Shown: positions 1-8,812 of the stretch, piece after piece
Position numbering within the stretch: position 1 is the stretch's first letter
How the letters are laid out: the number at the start of each line of letters is the position of its first letter
Assembly: GCA_963728965.1 (NCBI GenBank)
Contig: CAVSMH010000008.1
Location: forward strand, 1,101,952 to 1,165,951
Direction: 5' to 3'
Length of the DNA stretch: 64,000 nt
Source: DASQZT01 sp963728965
GTDB lineage: Bacteria > Acidobacteriota > Terriglobia > Bryobacterales > Bryobacteraceae
Position numbers and translations under genes: made by a program
The notes under the pieces: model-generated
Databases searched by the model: none
What the model was told of the DNA's origin: nothing
The model's input: only the letters and a program-made list of their open reading frames with translations

Positions 1-311
1 TGTTCGGCGATGGCGCGGGCAGCGTGCAGGCCATGGCCTGCCTCCCCCTGGCCGAGAATTACTCCACCACGTTTCGCAACTTCGACACCCAGAAACAGAA
101 GGTCAAGCTGATGCAACTCAAGGTGACCGGCGCGGAAGCCGTCACGGTGCCTGCCGGCAAGTTCGACGCCTTCAAGGTGGAGGTCACCTCGGCCGACGGC
201 GGCAATGATCATCTGACGCTGTGGATCGCCAAGGAAGGCCGCCAGGTGGTGAAGATGTCGGCGATCATGGCCTCCATGGGCGGCGCCACCATGAATTCGG
301 AGTTGCAGTAA
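1..311 (+). CDS. C-terminal part of a DUF3108-like protein (partial)
   Basis: The reading frame is open from the first base of the window (frame starting at base 3) to a TAA at 309-311, so only the last ~103 residues are seen. The visible part has alternating beta-strand character. It contains VPAGKFDAFKVEV followed by LTLWIAKEGRQVVKM. This 'tag placed by a sugar/ester-like precursor, then a hydrolysis-resistant readout' pattern resembles the C-terminal half of DUF3108/LolA-like beta-barrel domains. The family match is by eye only. The true start and any signal peptide lie upstream of the window. A 193-bp gap follows before the next gene. Confidence 0.5.
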   Translation, partial: FGDGAGSVQAMACLPLAENYSTTFRNFDTQKQKVKLMQLKVTGAEAVTVPAGKFDAFKVEVTSADGGNDHLTLWIAKEGRQVVKMSAIMASMGGATMNSELQ

Positions 312-471
312 TACCCGCGGGAGCGGTGTCGTCGCGGCCGACGGGCACACTATGCCCACTATGCTGCAAGCAAGTACTTCGTTTTCAAGGATTGTACGTT
401 TTTGAACGGGCACAGTGCGCCCGTTTTGGCGGGGCCTGGAGGAGGCGGAGCGTCCTGGCCGCCGAAAGCGA

Positions 472-504
472 TATAATCCCCTCATCCGAGGCCCTCGACT
501 TTTT
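472..504 (+). promoter_or_regulatory. -10 element and short leader of the acetyltransferase-like gene
   Basis: A perfect TATAAT lies at 472-477. It is 27 nt upstream of the ATG at 505, giving a predicted leader of about 21 nt. No Shine-Dalgarno sequence precedes the ATG (the bases before it are CGACTTTTT). A convincing -35 was not found. Confidence 0.45.
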
Positions 505-1674
505 ATGGCTTCCTCTTCGGCAACCCGATTGGACAGCCGGCCGCCGGCGGTGCAGGCCACCGATCGCGCGCCGGCACGGCTGGTGTCGCTGGACGCGTTT
601 CGCGGCCTCACCATGGCTCTGATGGTGCTGGTCAATAATCCGGGAAGCGGCAGCGATTCGTACCAGCAGTTGCGCCACTCCGCCTGGCACGGGTGGACCC
701 TGACGGACACGGTGTTCCCGTCGTTCCTTTGGATCGTCGGGGTTGCCATCACTCTTTCGATGGGTAAGCGGCTGGCGCAGGGAATTCCGCGATCGAGGCT
801 GCTGGCGCAGGCGTTCCGGCGCGCCGCGATCCTTTTCGTTCTGGGCCTGGCCGTCTACGCCTTTCCCCATTTCAACCCCGCCACGCAGCGCATCCTGGGC
901 GTGCTGCAGCGCATCGCCATCTGTTTTCTGGTGGCATCGGCGATTTTTCTGTACACGAACCTGCGCGGTCAGATCGGCTGGCTCGTCGGCCTGCTGGTGG
1001 CGTACTGGTTGTTGATGACGCTCGTGCCGGTGCCCGGGTACGGAGCGGGCCGGCTGGACGTGCAGGGCAACTTCGCCCATTACGTGGACCACCTGGTCCT
1101 GGGCCGCCACAACTACGAGCCGACGGGCGACTGGGACCCGGAAGGCCTCATCAGCACGCTGCCGGCGCTGGCGACGGCGCTGCTCGGCCTGCTGGCCGGA
1201 CGGTTGCTGGGACAGCGGCGTCCGCTCGGTGAGCGCACCACCCGCCTTTTCCTTTCGGGCTGCGTATTACTGGCGGCGGGGTTGATCTGCAATCATTGGA
1301 TGCCGATCAACAAGAAGCTGTGGACGGACTCGTTCTGCCTGTTCATGGCCGGGCTCGATTGCGTCGTCTATGCCGTCTTCGTCCAACTGGTGGACGGGTT
1401 TGGCTGGCGCCGGCTCACCCGGCCCGTCGTCATTCTGGGGATGAACGCGATCACGATCTACATGGTGTCGGAGTTTGCGGCCGAACTCCTCGATGCCATC
1501 CGCTGGCAATCCGCCGGAGGATCGGTTTCGCTGCAGAGCTACCTTTACAATACGCTGTTCGCTCCGCTGGCTTCACCGGCCAATGCGTCGCTGCTGTATT
1601 CGCTGGCCTTCACCGGCGCCATGTATGCCGTGGCATATGTCATGTACCGCCGGGGATGGTTCGTTCGGGTTTGA
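505..1674 (+). CDS. Heparan-alpha-glucosaminide N-acetyltransferase-like membrane protein (DUF5009/DUF1624 type)
   Basis: Polytopic inner-membrane protein of 389 residues with about ten hydrophobic segments. The N-terminus carries the family hallmark RLVSLDAFRGLTMALMVL. It is followed by HSAWHGWTLTDTVFPSFLW; the first His aligns with the catalytic His of HGSNAT-type acetyltransferases (established for the human enzyme). The likely role is moving acetyl groups from cytosolic acetyl-CoA to a glycan or other acceptor across the membrane, but the acceptor is unknown. The ATG at 505 follows a TATAAT; a longer version starting at GTG 415 would add 30 Arg-rich residues unlike the family. A second paralogue lies at 37715-38851. 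Confidence 0.8.
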   Translation: MASSSATRLDSRPPAVQATDRAPARLVSLDAFRGLTMALMVLVNNPGSGSDSYQQLRHSAWHGWTLTDTVFPSFLWIVGVAITLSMGKRLAQGIPRSRLLAQAFRRAAILFVLGLAVYAFPHFNPATQRILGVLQRIAICFLVASAIFLYTNLRGQIGWLVGLLVAYWLLMTLVPVPGYGAGRLDVQGNFAHYVDHLVLGRHNYEPTGDWDPEGLISTLPALATALLGLLAGRLLGQRRPLGERTTRLFLSGCVLLAAGLICNHWMPINKKLWTDSFCLFMAGLDCVVYAVFVQLVDGFGWRRLTRPVVILGMNAITIYMVSEFAAELLDAIRWQSAGGSVSLQSYLYNTLFAPLASPANASLLYSLAFTGAMYAVAYVMYRRGWFVRV

Positions 1675-1689
1675 AGGCGGGCGGACCGG

Positions 1690-1894
1690 CTATTCGTCGC
1701 GGAGGGCGATTATCGGGTCCACGCGCGAGGCCCGGCGCGGCGAACGGCAGCGGGCGGATCAACACGGCATTGACGACGCTGAAAATGGCGGTATTGGCGC
1801 CGATGGTCAGGGTCATCGTCAGAACCGTGGCGGCGGTAAAGACGGGGGATTTTCGCAGGGTGCGGAGAGCGTATCGCAGGTCGGCGAGCAGCAT
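1690..1894 (-). pseudogene. ADOP-family permease reduced to its two ends
   Basis: Reading leftward from ATG 1894, the first 51 codons encode a standard ADOP N-terminus: MLLADLRYALRTLRKSP, then the membrane segment with GIGANTAIFSVV, ending at RPLPF. Directly after it, in another frame, comes the standard ADOP C-terminus RRASRVDPIIALRDE with a TAG at 1692-1690. The complete family member at 10168-12573 has 801 residues, so about 735 codons have been deleted with a junction near 1738-1742. The result cannot work as a transporter. It lies beside another gene fragment (1958-2176), so this is a decay spot. Confidence 0.8.
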
Positions 1895-1957
1895 GGGGTA
1901 GAGACGCGAAAGGGCGTGAATCGTCACGCCCCCCGCGTTCCACCATCCCGGCCCGAG

Positions 1958-2176
1958 CTAGTGCGCGTCCGCCCGTTTCAACGAGACGTGGCCGTTGGTG
2001 GTGGCAACGTGAATCAGCGGACCGCCGGAGCCCAGGTTCAGGTCCAGCCGGTGCGGTCTCGCGCTGCCTTCCATGGCGCCGGGAAAATCCGACTGCACGC
2101 GGCCGCTTTGAGTCTCCAGCTCGCGCATCTCGCAGCCGCACTGCCGGTATACGTTCATTTGACAACCCTTCCCCAC
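1958..2176 (-). pseudogene. C-terminal fragment of a DUF4097-like beta-repeat protein
   Basis: A 72-codon frame on the minus strand. Its last half contains SGRVQSDF and LNLGSGGPLIHVATTNGHVSL, the repeat style of DUF4097 / putative surface adhesin proteins, which normally have 200-350 residues. The first ~20 residues (Cys-rich, from GTG/ATG near 2176) do not fit the family. I read this as the broken 3' end of such a gene rather than an intact small protein. It ends 63 nt upstream of the deleted ADOP permease on the same strand, so both were probably lost in one or two deletions. Confidence 0.55.
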
Positions 2177-2186
2177 GGTCCGTATG

Positions 2187-2198
2187 ATGAAATTTCAT
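2187..2198. promoter_or_regulatory. 12-bp perfect palindrome upstream of the gld-type operon
   Basis: ATGAAATTTCAT at 2187-2198 is a perfect inverted repeat in the ~110-bp gap between the DUF4097 fragment and the ABC operon. It is AT-rich against a GC-rich background. A second palindrome, CCTCCGCGGAGG, lies at 2220-2231. These could be operator half-sites or remnants of the lost gene. No function is demonstrated. Confidence 0.25.
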
Positions 2199-2285
2199 TA
2201 GCATTCTGCTTCTGCGACACCTCCGCGGAGGCAGGACGTGTGCCTCCATGGCAGTTAATCTCGTCTCTCGGAAGTTCGCAATCTT

Positions 2286-3284
2286 ATGATCAAAGTTGAA
2301 GGTCTTACCAAGCGATACGCCCGGACTGTCGCTGTAGACAACATCTCCTTCGAGGTGGAAAAAGGGCAGATCGTGGGTTTTCTGGGGCCGAACGGCGCCG
2401 GAAAAACAACGACCATGCGCGTGCTGACCTGCTTTCTGCCGCCCACCGAGGGCAGCGCCAACGTGGCCGGGTTCGACGTGCTCGAGCAGCCCCTGGAAGT
2501 GAAGAAACGCATCGGGTACCTGCCGGAAACCCCTCCGGTGTATCCCGAAATGGAAACCGAGGAATACCTGCGGTTTGTGGGCCGGCTCAAGGGTATCGGA
2601 AAGGCCGCCATCGGGCGCCGCGTGGATGAAGTGATGGAGCGGTGCGCCGTGATGGACGTCCGCAAGAAGCTGATCGGCAAGCTCTCGAAAGGGTACCGGC
2701 AGCGCGTGGGACTCGCCCAGGCCATCATTCACAACCCGGATGTACTGGTGTTGGACGAACCGACGGCGGGGCTGGACCCCAAGCAGATCATCGAAACCCG
2801 CGAGCTGATCAAGGCGCTTTCGGGCGAGCACACCATCATTCTCAGCACCCACATTCTGTCGGAAGTGGAGCACTCCTGCGAGCGCGTCATCATCATCAAT
2901 AAGGGCCGCCTGGTGGCCACGGACTCGGTGAGCAACCTGACCAACCGGCTGCGCGGGTCCGAATCGGTGGCGCTCGAGGTGGAGGCCAGCGACGGGCGGC
3001 CGAACCCCAGCGAGGTGCAGGGGCGGCTGGAACAGGTCTCCGGCGTGAGCCGCGTGGTGATGAAGGAAACCAAGGACAGCCGGCTGGTGTTCGAGGTCGA
3101 GAGCCTGCAAGGGCGGCACATTCGCGCCGACCTGGCGCGCACGGTGGTCAACTCCGGGTGGAACCTGAACGAATTGCGCGCGGTGGGGTTCAGCCTGGAA
3201 GACATCTTCCTGCAACTGACGGCCGCGGAGAAACGGGACCAGGAGCCGGAACCCGCCGGAGAGGAAAAAGGAGCCAAGAAGTGA
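2286..3284 (+). CDS. ABC transporter ATP-binding protein, GldA-type
   Basis: A 332-residue cytoplasmic ATPase. It shows Walker A GPNGAGKTT (about residues 36-44), the signature LSKGYRQR, Walker B VLVLDEP and the H-loop STHILSEVEHSC. A ~90-residue C-terminal extension follows, as in ABC-2 exporters. It heads an operon. The next gene starts with GTG at 3281 inside its stop codon (GTGA overlap). The order ATPase, permease, GldG-like protein, DUF4340 protein is the GldAFG-like set known from gliding Bacteroidetes and found widely outside them. The exported substrate is unknown, and outside Bacteroidetes this set should not be equated with gliding. Confidence 0.85.
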   Translation: MIKVEGLTKRYARTVAVDNISFEVEKGQIVGFLGPNGAGKTTTMRVLTCFLPPTEGSANVAGFDVLEQPLEVKKRIGYLPETPPVYPEMETEEYLRFVGRLKGIGKAAIGRRVDEVMERCAVMDVRKKLIGKLSKGYRQRVGLAQAIIHNPDVLVLDEPTAGLDPKQIIETRELIKALSGEHTIILSTHILSEVEHSCERVIIINKGRLVATDSVSNLTNRLRGSESVALEVEASDGRPNPSEVQGRLEQVSGVSRVVMKETKDSRLVFEVESLQGRHIRADLARTVVNSGWNLNELRAVGFSLEDIFLQLTAAEKRDQEPEPAGEEKGAKK

Positions 3285-4048
3285 AGAACGTACTCCTGAT
3301 CTGCCAGAAGGAGCTGAAGAGCTATTTCGCATCGCCCATCGCTTATCTGCTGATGGCATTTTTCGGGCTGATTTTCGGTTTTGGATTTTATACCGCCACG
3401 CGCGATTTCTATCGTTTCAGTTTTCAGGCGCAGATGATGGGGCAGTCGCAGCCGATGAATGTGAACGAGCAGATCATCCGGCCGCTGCTGGGGTTCGCGT
3501 CCACGGTGGCGCTGTTTTTGATCCCGATGATTACGATGCGGCTGTTTGCCGAAGAGAAGCGCACCGGGACGATCGAGCTGCTGATGACGTCGCCGGTGAA
3601 AGATATGGAGATCATCCTGGGCAAGTGGCTGGGGGCGATGCTGCTGTATGTGTGCGTGCTGGGGATGTCGATGATCAACATCGCCATGCTGTTCGCCTGG
3701 GGCAAGCCCGATCTCAAGCCGGTGCTGGTGGCGTACCTGGGGCTGATTCTGCAAGGCGGGGTGCTGCTGGCGATCGGCGAGTTCATCTCCACCACCACGC
3801 GCAACCAGATCATTGCCGGGGGCGTCACATTTTTTGTATGTCTGCTGCTGTGGCTGCTGAGCTGGTTCACGGCATTTGACAGCGGCGCGTCGGCCAGCGT
3901 CGTCAACTACCTTTCGATCGTCACCCACTTCGAGAATTTCGCCAAAGGGGTGCTGGATTCGAAGGACATCGTCTTTTATCTTTCCATGATTTTCTTTGCC
4001 CTGTTCATCACGTCCCGGTCGATGGAATCGCTGCGGTGGAGGGCGTAA
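3281..4048 (+). CDS. ABC-2 type permease, GldF-like
   Basis: A 255-residue integral membrane protein. The chosen start is GTG 3281, which overlaps the preceding stop by four bases and follows a GAGGAAAAAGGAG purine tract. It contains about six hydrophobic segments. The family-typical EEKRTGTIELLMTSPV loop follows the second one, as in the ABC-2 membrane domain of GldF/NosY-like permeases. It ends with MESLRWRA, also characteristic. It pairs with the ATPase upstream and the GldG-like protein, whose gene begins 3 nt downstream. Confidence 0.85.
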   Translation: MKNVLLICQKELKSYFASPIAYLLMAFFGLIFGFGFYTATRDFYRFSFQAQMMGQSQPMNVNEQIIRPLLGFASTVALFLIPMITMRLFAEEKRTGTIELLMTSPVKDMEIILGKWLGAMLLYVCVLGMSMINIAMLFAWGKPDLKPVLVAYLGLILQGGVLLAIGEFISTTTRNQIIAGGVTFFVCLLLWLLSWFTAFDSGASASVVNYLSIVTHFENFAKGVLDSKDIVFYLSMIFFALFITSRSMESLRWRA

Positions 4049-4051
4049 GGC

Positions 4052-5473
4052 ATGAAGACCGACTGGCTCAAGAAGAGACAAACCAAGTACGGCGCCTACA
4101 TGGCGGCCTATATCATCGTGATCGTGGCGGTCCTGGCGGCGGTGAATTTCCTGGCCAACCGCTACGACAAGTCGTACGATTCGACATCCAACAAACAGTT
4201 CAGCCTATCCGACCAGACCATCAAGGTAGTGAAGAACCTGAAGCGTCCGGTGAGCATCACTTACTTCGACTCGCAGTCGCATTTTCCGCAGGCGCGCGAC
4301 CTGCTGGACCGGTACTCGTCGTTGTCGCCCAAGCTGACGGTGGAATACATCGATCCGGACAAGAAGCCGCAGCAGGCGAAATCGGCGGGTTACCGCCGGG
4401 ATGTGACCCTGCTGATCGACAGCGGCACCAAGAAGGAAGAAGCGAAGACGCTCAGCGAGGAAGAGATCACCGGCGCGCTCATCCGCTCGCTGAAGACGGG
4501 CGAGCGCAACGCCTGCTTTGTTTCGGGAAGCGGCGAACACAGCATCGACGATTCGGAGCGCGGCGGGTATGCGGCGGTAAAGGACGCGCTGACCCGCAAC
4601 AATTACAAGACGCGGGCGATTTCCCTGTTGCAGGCGACGCCGCCGGCCGGGGGAACGGCGGCCGCGGGTATTCCGCCGGCGGCGGGTCACATTGAAGTCC
4701 CGAAGGACTGCACGGTGCTGGTGGTCGCGGGGCCGCAGCACGAGTACATCCAACCCGAGGTGGACGCGATCAAGGCGTATGTGGAAGGCGGCGGCCGCGC
4801 GCTGATCATGCTGGACCCGCCGCTGAACGCGGGGCGCAGTCCGGTGGCGGACAACGTCACCCTGGAGGCGCTGCTGCAGACCTGGGGGGTCACGGTTGAT
4901 AAGGACCTGGCACTGGACACGAGCGGGATCGGACAGGTATTCGGACTTGGCCCCGAAGTGCCGCTGGTGGCGAGTTACGATACGCATCCGATCGTGAACC
5001 AGATGAAGGACGTGGCCACGGCGTTTCCGCTGGCGCGCACGCTGGAGATCAAGAACGGCGCCAAGACCACGGTGGAGAAGCTCTTTTCCACCGCCGAAAA
5101 CAGCTACGCGACGACCGAGTTGAACTCGGGGAGCATCCGGCTGGACCCGAAGAAGGACAAGAAGGGGCCGCTCCTGCTGGCGGCGGCGGGCACCTACAGC
5201 AGTACACCGCCGGGGCGTTTCGTGGTGGTCGGCAGCTCCATGTGGGCGGGCAATAATTTCATCCGGTTCAACGGCAACCGCGACCTGTTCCTGAACATGA
5301 TCAACTGGCTGACGTCGGACGAAGACCTGATTTCGATCCGTCCCAAGGCGCCGGAAGACCGGCCGCTGAATATCAGCCCGCAGAAGGTAAACATGCTCTT
5401 CTGGCTGAGCGTGGTGATCTTCCCGCTGGGCGTGGTGGCGTTCGGCATGGTGACCTGGTGGAAGAGGAGGTAG
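4052..5473 (+). CDS. GldG-family ABC transporter accessory protein
   Basis: A 473-residue protein with one membrane helix near the N-terminus (about residues 17-38) and one at the very C-terminus (about 448-468), framing a large periplasmic domain. The domain order fits GldG/ABC_transp_aux: FSLSDQTIKVVKNLKRPVSI near residue 50, a central ALIMLDPP segment, and MINWLTSDEDLISIRPK before the last helix. In GldAFG-type systems this protein partners the ATPase and permease. The next gene starts 4 nt downstream. Confidence 0.8.
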   Translation: MKTDWLKKRQTKYGAYMAAYIIVIVAVLAAVNFLANRYDKSYDSTSNKQFSLSDQTIKVVKNLKRPVSITYFDSQSHFPQARDLLDRYSSLSPKLTVEYIDPDKKPQQAKSAGYRRDVTLLIDSGTKKEEAKTLSEEEITGALIRSLKTGERNACFVSGSGEHSIDDSERGGYAAVKDALTRNNYKTRAISLLQATPPAGGTAAAGIPPAAGHIEVPKDCTVLVVAGPQHEYIQPEVDAIKAYVEGGGRALIMLDPPLNAGRSPVADNVTLEALLQTWGVTVDKDLALDTSGIGQVFGLGPEVPLVASYDTHPIVNQMKDVATAFPLARTLEIKNGAKTTVEKLFSTAENSYATTELNSGSIRLDPKKDKKGPLLLAAAGTYSSTPPGRFVVVGSSMWAGNNFIRFNGNRDLFLNMINWLTSDEDLISIRPKAPEDRPLNISPQKVNMLFWLSVVIFPLGVVAFGMVTWWKRR

Positions 5474-5477
5474 TGCG

Positions 5478-6788
5478 GTGAAGCCGAAAGGGCTGCTGGT
5501 TGCCATCGCACTGCTGGCGGTGCTGGGAGGCCTGGTCTGGTGGTCGAACAAGAAACAGGCGCAGGCCAGCAAGTCGCCGAGCGGTACCACGGTGAAAATG
5601 CTGGCCATCCCCGATGACCAGTTTCAGGACATCCGGATCCGGAAGGTGAGCGGCGAGGCAATCGAGGTCAAAAAGCAGGGCACGAAGTGGGAGATGGTGC
5701 AGCCCAAGGCGATGGGAGCGGACCAGGACGCGGTCGGCTCGATGGTTTCGAACCTGGGCGCGCTGAACGCCGATAAAGTAGTGGAAGACAAGGCCACCGA
5801 CCTGAAGCCGTACGGGCTGGCCCCGCCGACGCTCGACATCCAGGTAACGAAGAAGGACGGGAAGACGGAGACGGTGCTGGTGGGCGACGATACGCCGTCC
5901 GGTTCCGGCGCGTATGCCAAGCTGCCCAACGATCCGCGGGTGTTCGCGATTGCGAGCTTCGTGAAATCGAGCCTCGACAAACGGCCGGACGACCTGCGCG
6001 ACAAGCGGCTGCTGACCTTCGACTCGGACAAGCTCACGCGAGTGGAGTTGCAGGCCAAGGGGCAGACCGTGGAATTCGGCAAGAACGGGTCGAACGAATG
6101 GCAGATCGTGAAGCCGCGTCCGCTGCGGGCGGACAATTCGGCGGTGGATACCATGGTCGGCAAGCTGCGCGACGCCAAGATGGACGTGCTGAACCCGGAT
6201 GCGGACGCGGCCAAGAAGTTCGCGGCCGGCACGCGGGTGGCAACCGCCACGGTAACGGATGCGGCCGGCACGCAGACACTCGAGGTCCGCAAGGACAAAG
6301 ACAACAATTACTATGCGAAGGGTTCGGCCGTGGAAGGAGTCTACAAGATCGCCAGCGACGTGGGCGAGGGCCTCGACAAGGGGCTGGACGACTTCCGCAA
6401 TAAGAAGTTGTTCGACTTCGGCTTCAGCGATCCCAACAAACTGGACGTGAACGGGAAGCAGTACACCAAGAGCGGCGACAAGTGGATGTCCGGTGGGAAG
6501 ACCATGGAGAATACCACCGTACAGAACCTGATCGACAAGCTGCGGGACCTCAGCGCAACCAAATTTTCCGAGAAGGGCGCGGGAGAGCCGGTGTTTACCG
6601 CGACGGTGACCTCCAACGACGGCAAGCGCGTGGAGAAAGTAACGATCCGTAAGCAGGGCGAACAGTACGGGGCGCAGCGGGAGAACGAACCAACCATCTA
6701 CGAACTGGACACGGCCGCTTTCACCAGCCTCCAAACGGCGGCGGCGGACGTGAAGGAAGCGGCGCCGGCTCCGGCGAAAAAGAAGTGA
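5478..6788 (+). CDS. DUF4340 domain-containing membrane-anchored protein
   Basis: A 436-residue protein starting at GTG 5478. An N-terminal signal-anchor (GLLVAIALLAVLGGLVWW) precedes a long hydrophilic region. That region has repeated beta-rich units (IRIRKVSGEAIEVKKQGTKW, then VELQAKGQTVEFGKNGSNEW, then KLDVNGKQYTKSGDKW), consistent with two to three DUF4340 copies. It is a standard fourth member next to GldG-like genes; its molecular role is not known. The C-terminus is Ala/Pro/Lys-rich. Its stop codon overlaps the GTG start of pncB (GTGA, 6785-6788), tying NAD salvage to this export operon. Confidence 0.75.
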   Translation: MKPKGLLVAIALLAVLGGLVWWSNKKQAQASKSPSGTTVKMLAIPDDQFQDIRIRKVSGEAIEVKKQGTKWEMVQPKAMGADQDAVGSMVSNLGALNADKVVEDKATDLKPYGLAPPTLDIQVTKKDGKTETVLVGDDTPSGSGAYAKLPNDPRVFAIASFVKSSLDKRPDDLRDKRLLTFDSDKLTRVELQAKGQTVEFGKNGSNEWQIVKPRPLRADNSAVDTMVGKLRDAKMDVLNPDADAAKKFAAGTRVATATVTDAAGTQTLEVRKDKDNNYYAKGSAVEGVYKIASDVGEGLDKGLDDFRNKKLFDFGFSDPNKLDVNGKQYTKSGDKWMSGGKTMENTTVQNLIDKLRDLSATKFSEKGAGEPVFTATVTSNDGKRVEKVTIRKQGEQYGAQRENEPTIYELDTAAFTSLQTAAADVKEAAPAPAKKK

Positions 6789-8098
6789 ACGGCCTCCTCA
6801 CGGACCTTTACGAACTGACGATGGCGGCCGGCTACTTCGAAGCCGGCAAGAGCGAAGAACGGGCCTCCTTCGAATTCACCATCCGGCGGCTGCCGCCGAA
6901 CCGCAATTTTATTCTGGCGGCGGGGCTGACGCAGGTGGTGGACTACCTGCTGAACCTGAGCTTCGAGGAAGACGAGGTGGGGTACCTGCGGGGACTGCCG
7001 CAGTTCGGCAATGCATCGCCGGCATTTTTCGACTACCTGCGCCACTTTCGTTTTCGCGGCGACCTGTTCGCGGTGCCCGAAGGGACGCCGATTTTTCCGG
7101 GCGAGCCGATTCTGACGATACGCGCGCCGGTGATCGAGGCGCAGATTCCCGAGACCTACGTGCTTTCGGCCATCGCGTTCCAGAGCTCGATTGCCACCAA
7201 GGCGTGGCGGTGCGTGGAAGCGGCGGGCGGCCGGGGCGTAGTGGAATTCGGGACGCGGCGCGCGCATACGCCGGAAGCGGGAGTGTTGGGGGCGCGGGCG
7301 GCGTACATTGGCGGCTGCGCGGGCACCAGCAACACCCTGGCGGGATTCCGCTACGGGGTCCCGGTGATGGGCACGTCGGCGCACTCCTGGGTGATGGCGT
7401 TCGCATCGGAGCTGGAGGCATTCCGCCACCTGCAGCGGTTCCTGGCGGATCATACGATTCAGCTGCTGGACACGTACGACTCGATGGAGGGCGCGCGCCA
7501 CGCGGCGGAACTGGGCAAACCGCTGTGGGGTGTGCGGCTGGACAGCGGCGATTTTGCCGCGCTTTCCCGCCAGGTGCGGGCGCTGCTGGACGAGGCCGGG
7601 TTGGGCGACGCGAGGATCATGGTGAGCGGCGACCTGGAAGAGTACCGGATCCGCGAGCTGGTGAAGGGCGGCGCGCCCATCGACGCGTTCGGCGTGGGCA
7701 CCCAACTGGCGACCTCGGCGGATGCGCCGTCGCTGAGCGCGACCTACAAGCTGGTGGAAGTGGACATCAGCGGCATCAAGCGGTTCACGGCCAAGTACAG
7801 CGAGGACAAAATTTCGCGTCCGGGTTCGAAACAGATCTTCCGCGAGGCGGCGCGCGACGTGGTGGCGCGCTCGGGCGAATGCGGCAAGGGGGAGGCGCTG
7901 CTGCGGCCGATCGTGCTGGGCGGGCGGCTGATCGAGCCGCTGCCCACCCTGGAAGCCGCGCGGCAGCACGCGGCGGAAGCGGCCGCGAAGCTCCCCGACG
8001 GTCTGCGACAATTGGAAGTGGGGGAGCCGTGGCCGGTGATCTTCAGCCGTGAACTGCGCGAGCTGTTCGATCGGACGCGCCACAACCTGATCGGATGA
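6785..8098 (+). CDS. pncB: Nicotinate phosphoribosyltransferase
   Basis: Converts nicotinate, PRPP and ATP to nicotinate mononucleotide in the NAD salvage (Preiss-Handler) pathway; cytoplasmic. The 437-residue product begins with the family signature LLTDLYELTMAAGYF. It contains VVEFGTRRAHTPEAG and GTSNTLAGFRYGVPVMGTSAHSW, and ends the barrel with GVRLDSGDF and VSGDLEEYRI. Length is normal. The start is GTG 6785, overlapping the DUF4340 stop; the stop overlaps the pncA ATG (ATGA). It is therefore probably translated together with both neighbours. Nicotinate made by pncA is its substrate. Confidence 0.93.
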   Translation: MNGLLTDLYELTMAAGYFEAGKSEERASFEFTIRRLPPNRNFILAAGLTQVVDYLLNLSFEEDEVGYLRGLPQFGNASPAFFDYLRHFRFRGDLFAVPEGTPIFPGEPILTIRAPVIEAQIPETYVLSAIAFQSSIATKAWRCVEAAGGRGVVEFGTRRAHTPEAGVLGARAAYIGGCAGTSNTLAGFRYGVPVMGTSAHSWVMAFASELEAFRHLQRFLADHTIQLLDTYDSMEGARHAAELGKPLWGVRLDSGDFAALSRQVRALLDEAGLGDARIMVSGDLEEYRIRELVKGGAPIDAFGVGTQLATSADAPSLSATYKLVEVDISGIKRFTAKYSEDKISRPGSKQIFREAARDVVARSGECGKGEALLRPIVLGGRLIEPLPTLEAARQHAAEAAAKLPDGLRQLEVGEPWPVIFSRELRELFDRTRHNLIG

Positions 8099-8700
8099 AT
8101 ACGGTTTTCGTAGACGTCGATTCGCAATTGGATTTCATGTATCCGGCGGGAGCGCTGTACGTGCCCAAGGCCGAGCGCGTGATCGCGGCGGTCGCGCAGC
8201 TCAACCGGTTCGCGGCCGGGCATGGGATCCCGGTGATCTCCACGGCGGACGCGCACGCCGAAAACGACCCCGAGTTTTCGCAATGGCCGCCGCACTGCGT
8301 GGCGGGGACGCTGGGACAACAGAAAGCCGGGGCGACGCTGCTCGACCGGCGGGTGGTGATACCGAACCGCGCATGTGCCATCGGGCTGGATGGCGCGCAG
8401 CAGATCGTGCTCGAAAAGCAGACGGTCGATGCGTTCCAGGCTCCGAACCTGAGCCGCGTGCTCGACCTGCTGAAAGCGGAGCGAGCGGTGGTGTATGGCG
8501 TGGTAACGGAGATCTGCGTTCTGTTTGCCGTGCGCGGGCTGCTGCGGGGCGGGCGGCAAGTGGTGGTGGCGACCGACGCGGTGGAAACCCTGCATGCCGA
8601 AGACTCCGAGCGGGCGTTGGAAGAGATGCGCGCGGGCGGAGCGACGCTGTCGCGGGTGGCCGAGATCTGCGGCGCGGTGTCGCCGGCGCACCGGCACTGA
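8095..8700 (+). CDS. pncA: Nicotinamidase (isochorismatase-like hydrolase)
   Basis: A 201-residue cysteine hydrolase predicted to deaminate nicotinamide to nicotinate for pncB next door. Visible features are VDSQLDF at the N-terminus with the catalytic Asp, and the metal-binding pair DAH (in STADAHAENDPEF) with a further His in PPHC. The catalytic Lys lies in EKQTVDAF and the nucleophile Cys in VVTEICVLFAV. Its ATG lies in the pncB stop (ATGA at 8095-8098). The specific substrate is inferred from these motifs and the pncB linkage; the wider family includes other amidases. Confidence 0.88.
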   Translation: MNTVFVDVDSQLDFMYPAGALYVPKAERVIAAVAQLNRFAAGHGIPVISTADAHAENDPEFSQWPPHCVAGTLGQQKAGATLLDRRVVIPNRACAIGLDGAQQIVLEKQTVDAFQAPNLSRVLDLLKAERAVVYGVVTEICVLFAVRGLLRGGRQVVVATDAVETLHAEDSERALEEMRAGGATLSRVAEICGAVSPAHRH

Positions 8701-8812
8701 GACGAGCTTCCCGCGGCGGGCGGCAATGCTGTTACCGTTGGCTTGGGGGAGCCTTCCTGGTCACCCCGGCGTGCAGGCTGGCGCGGCAGCGGCCAAACGC
8801 GAGGCGGAAAAC

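Noticed and set aside
1710..3359. Long minus-strand frame opposite the gld-type ATPase
   Set aside because: Pro/Arg/His-rich antisense translation of a clear ABC ATPase; no domain or ribosome site.
2286..6788. Evidence for gliding motility
   Set aside because: Only GldA/F/G-type genes are present; these occur in many non-gliding bacteria, and no Gld/Spr motor genes are seen.
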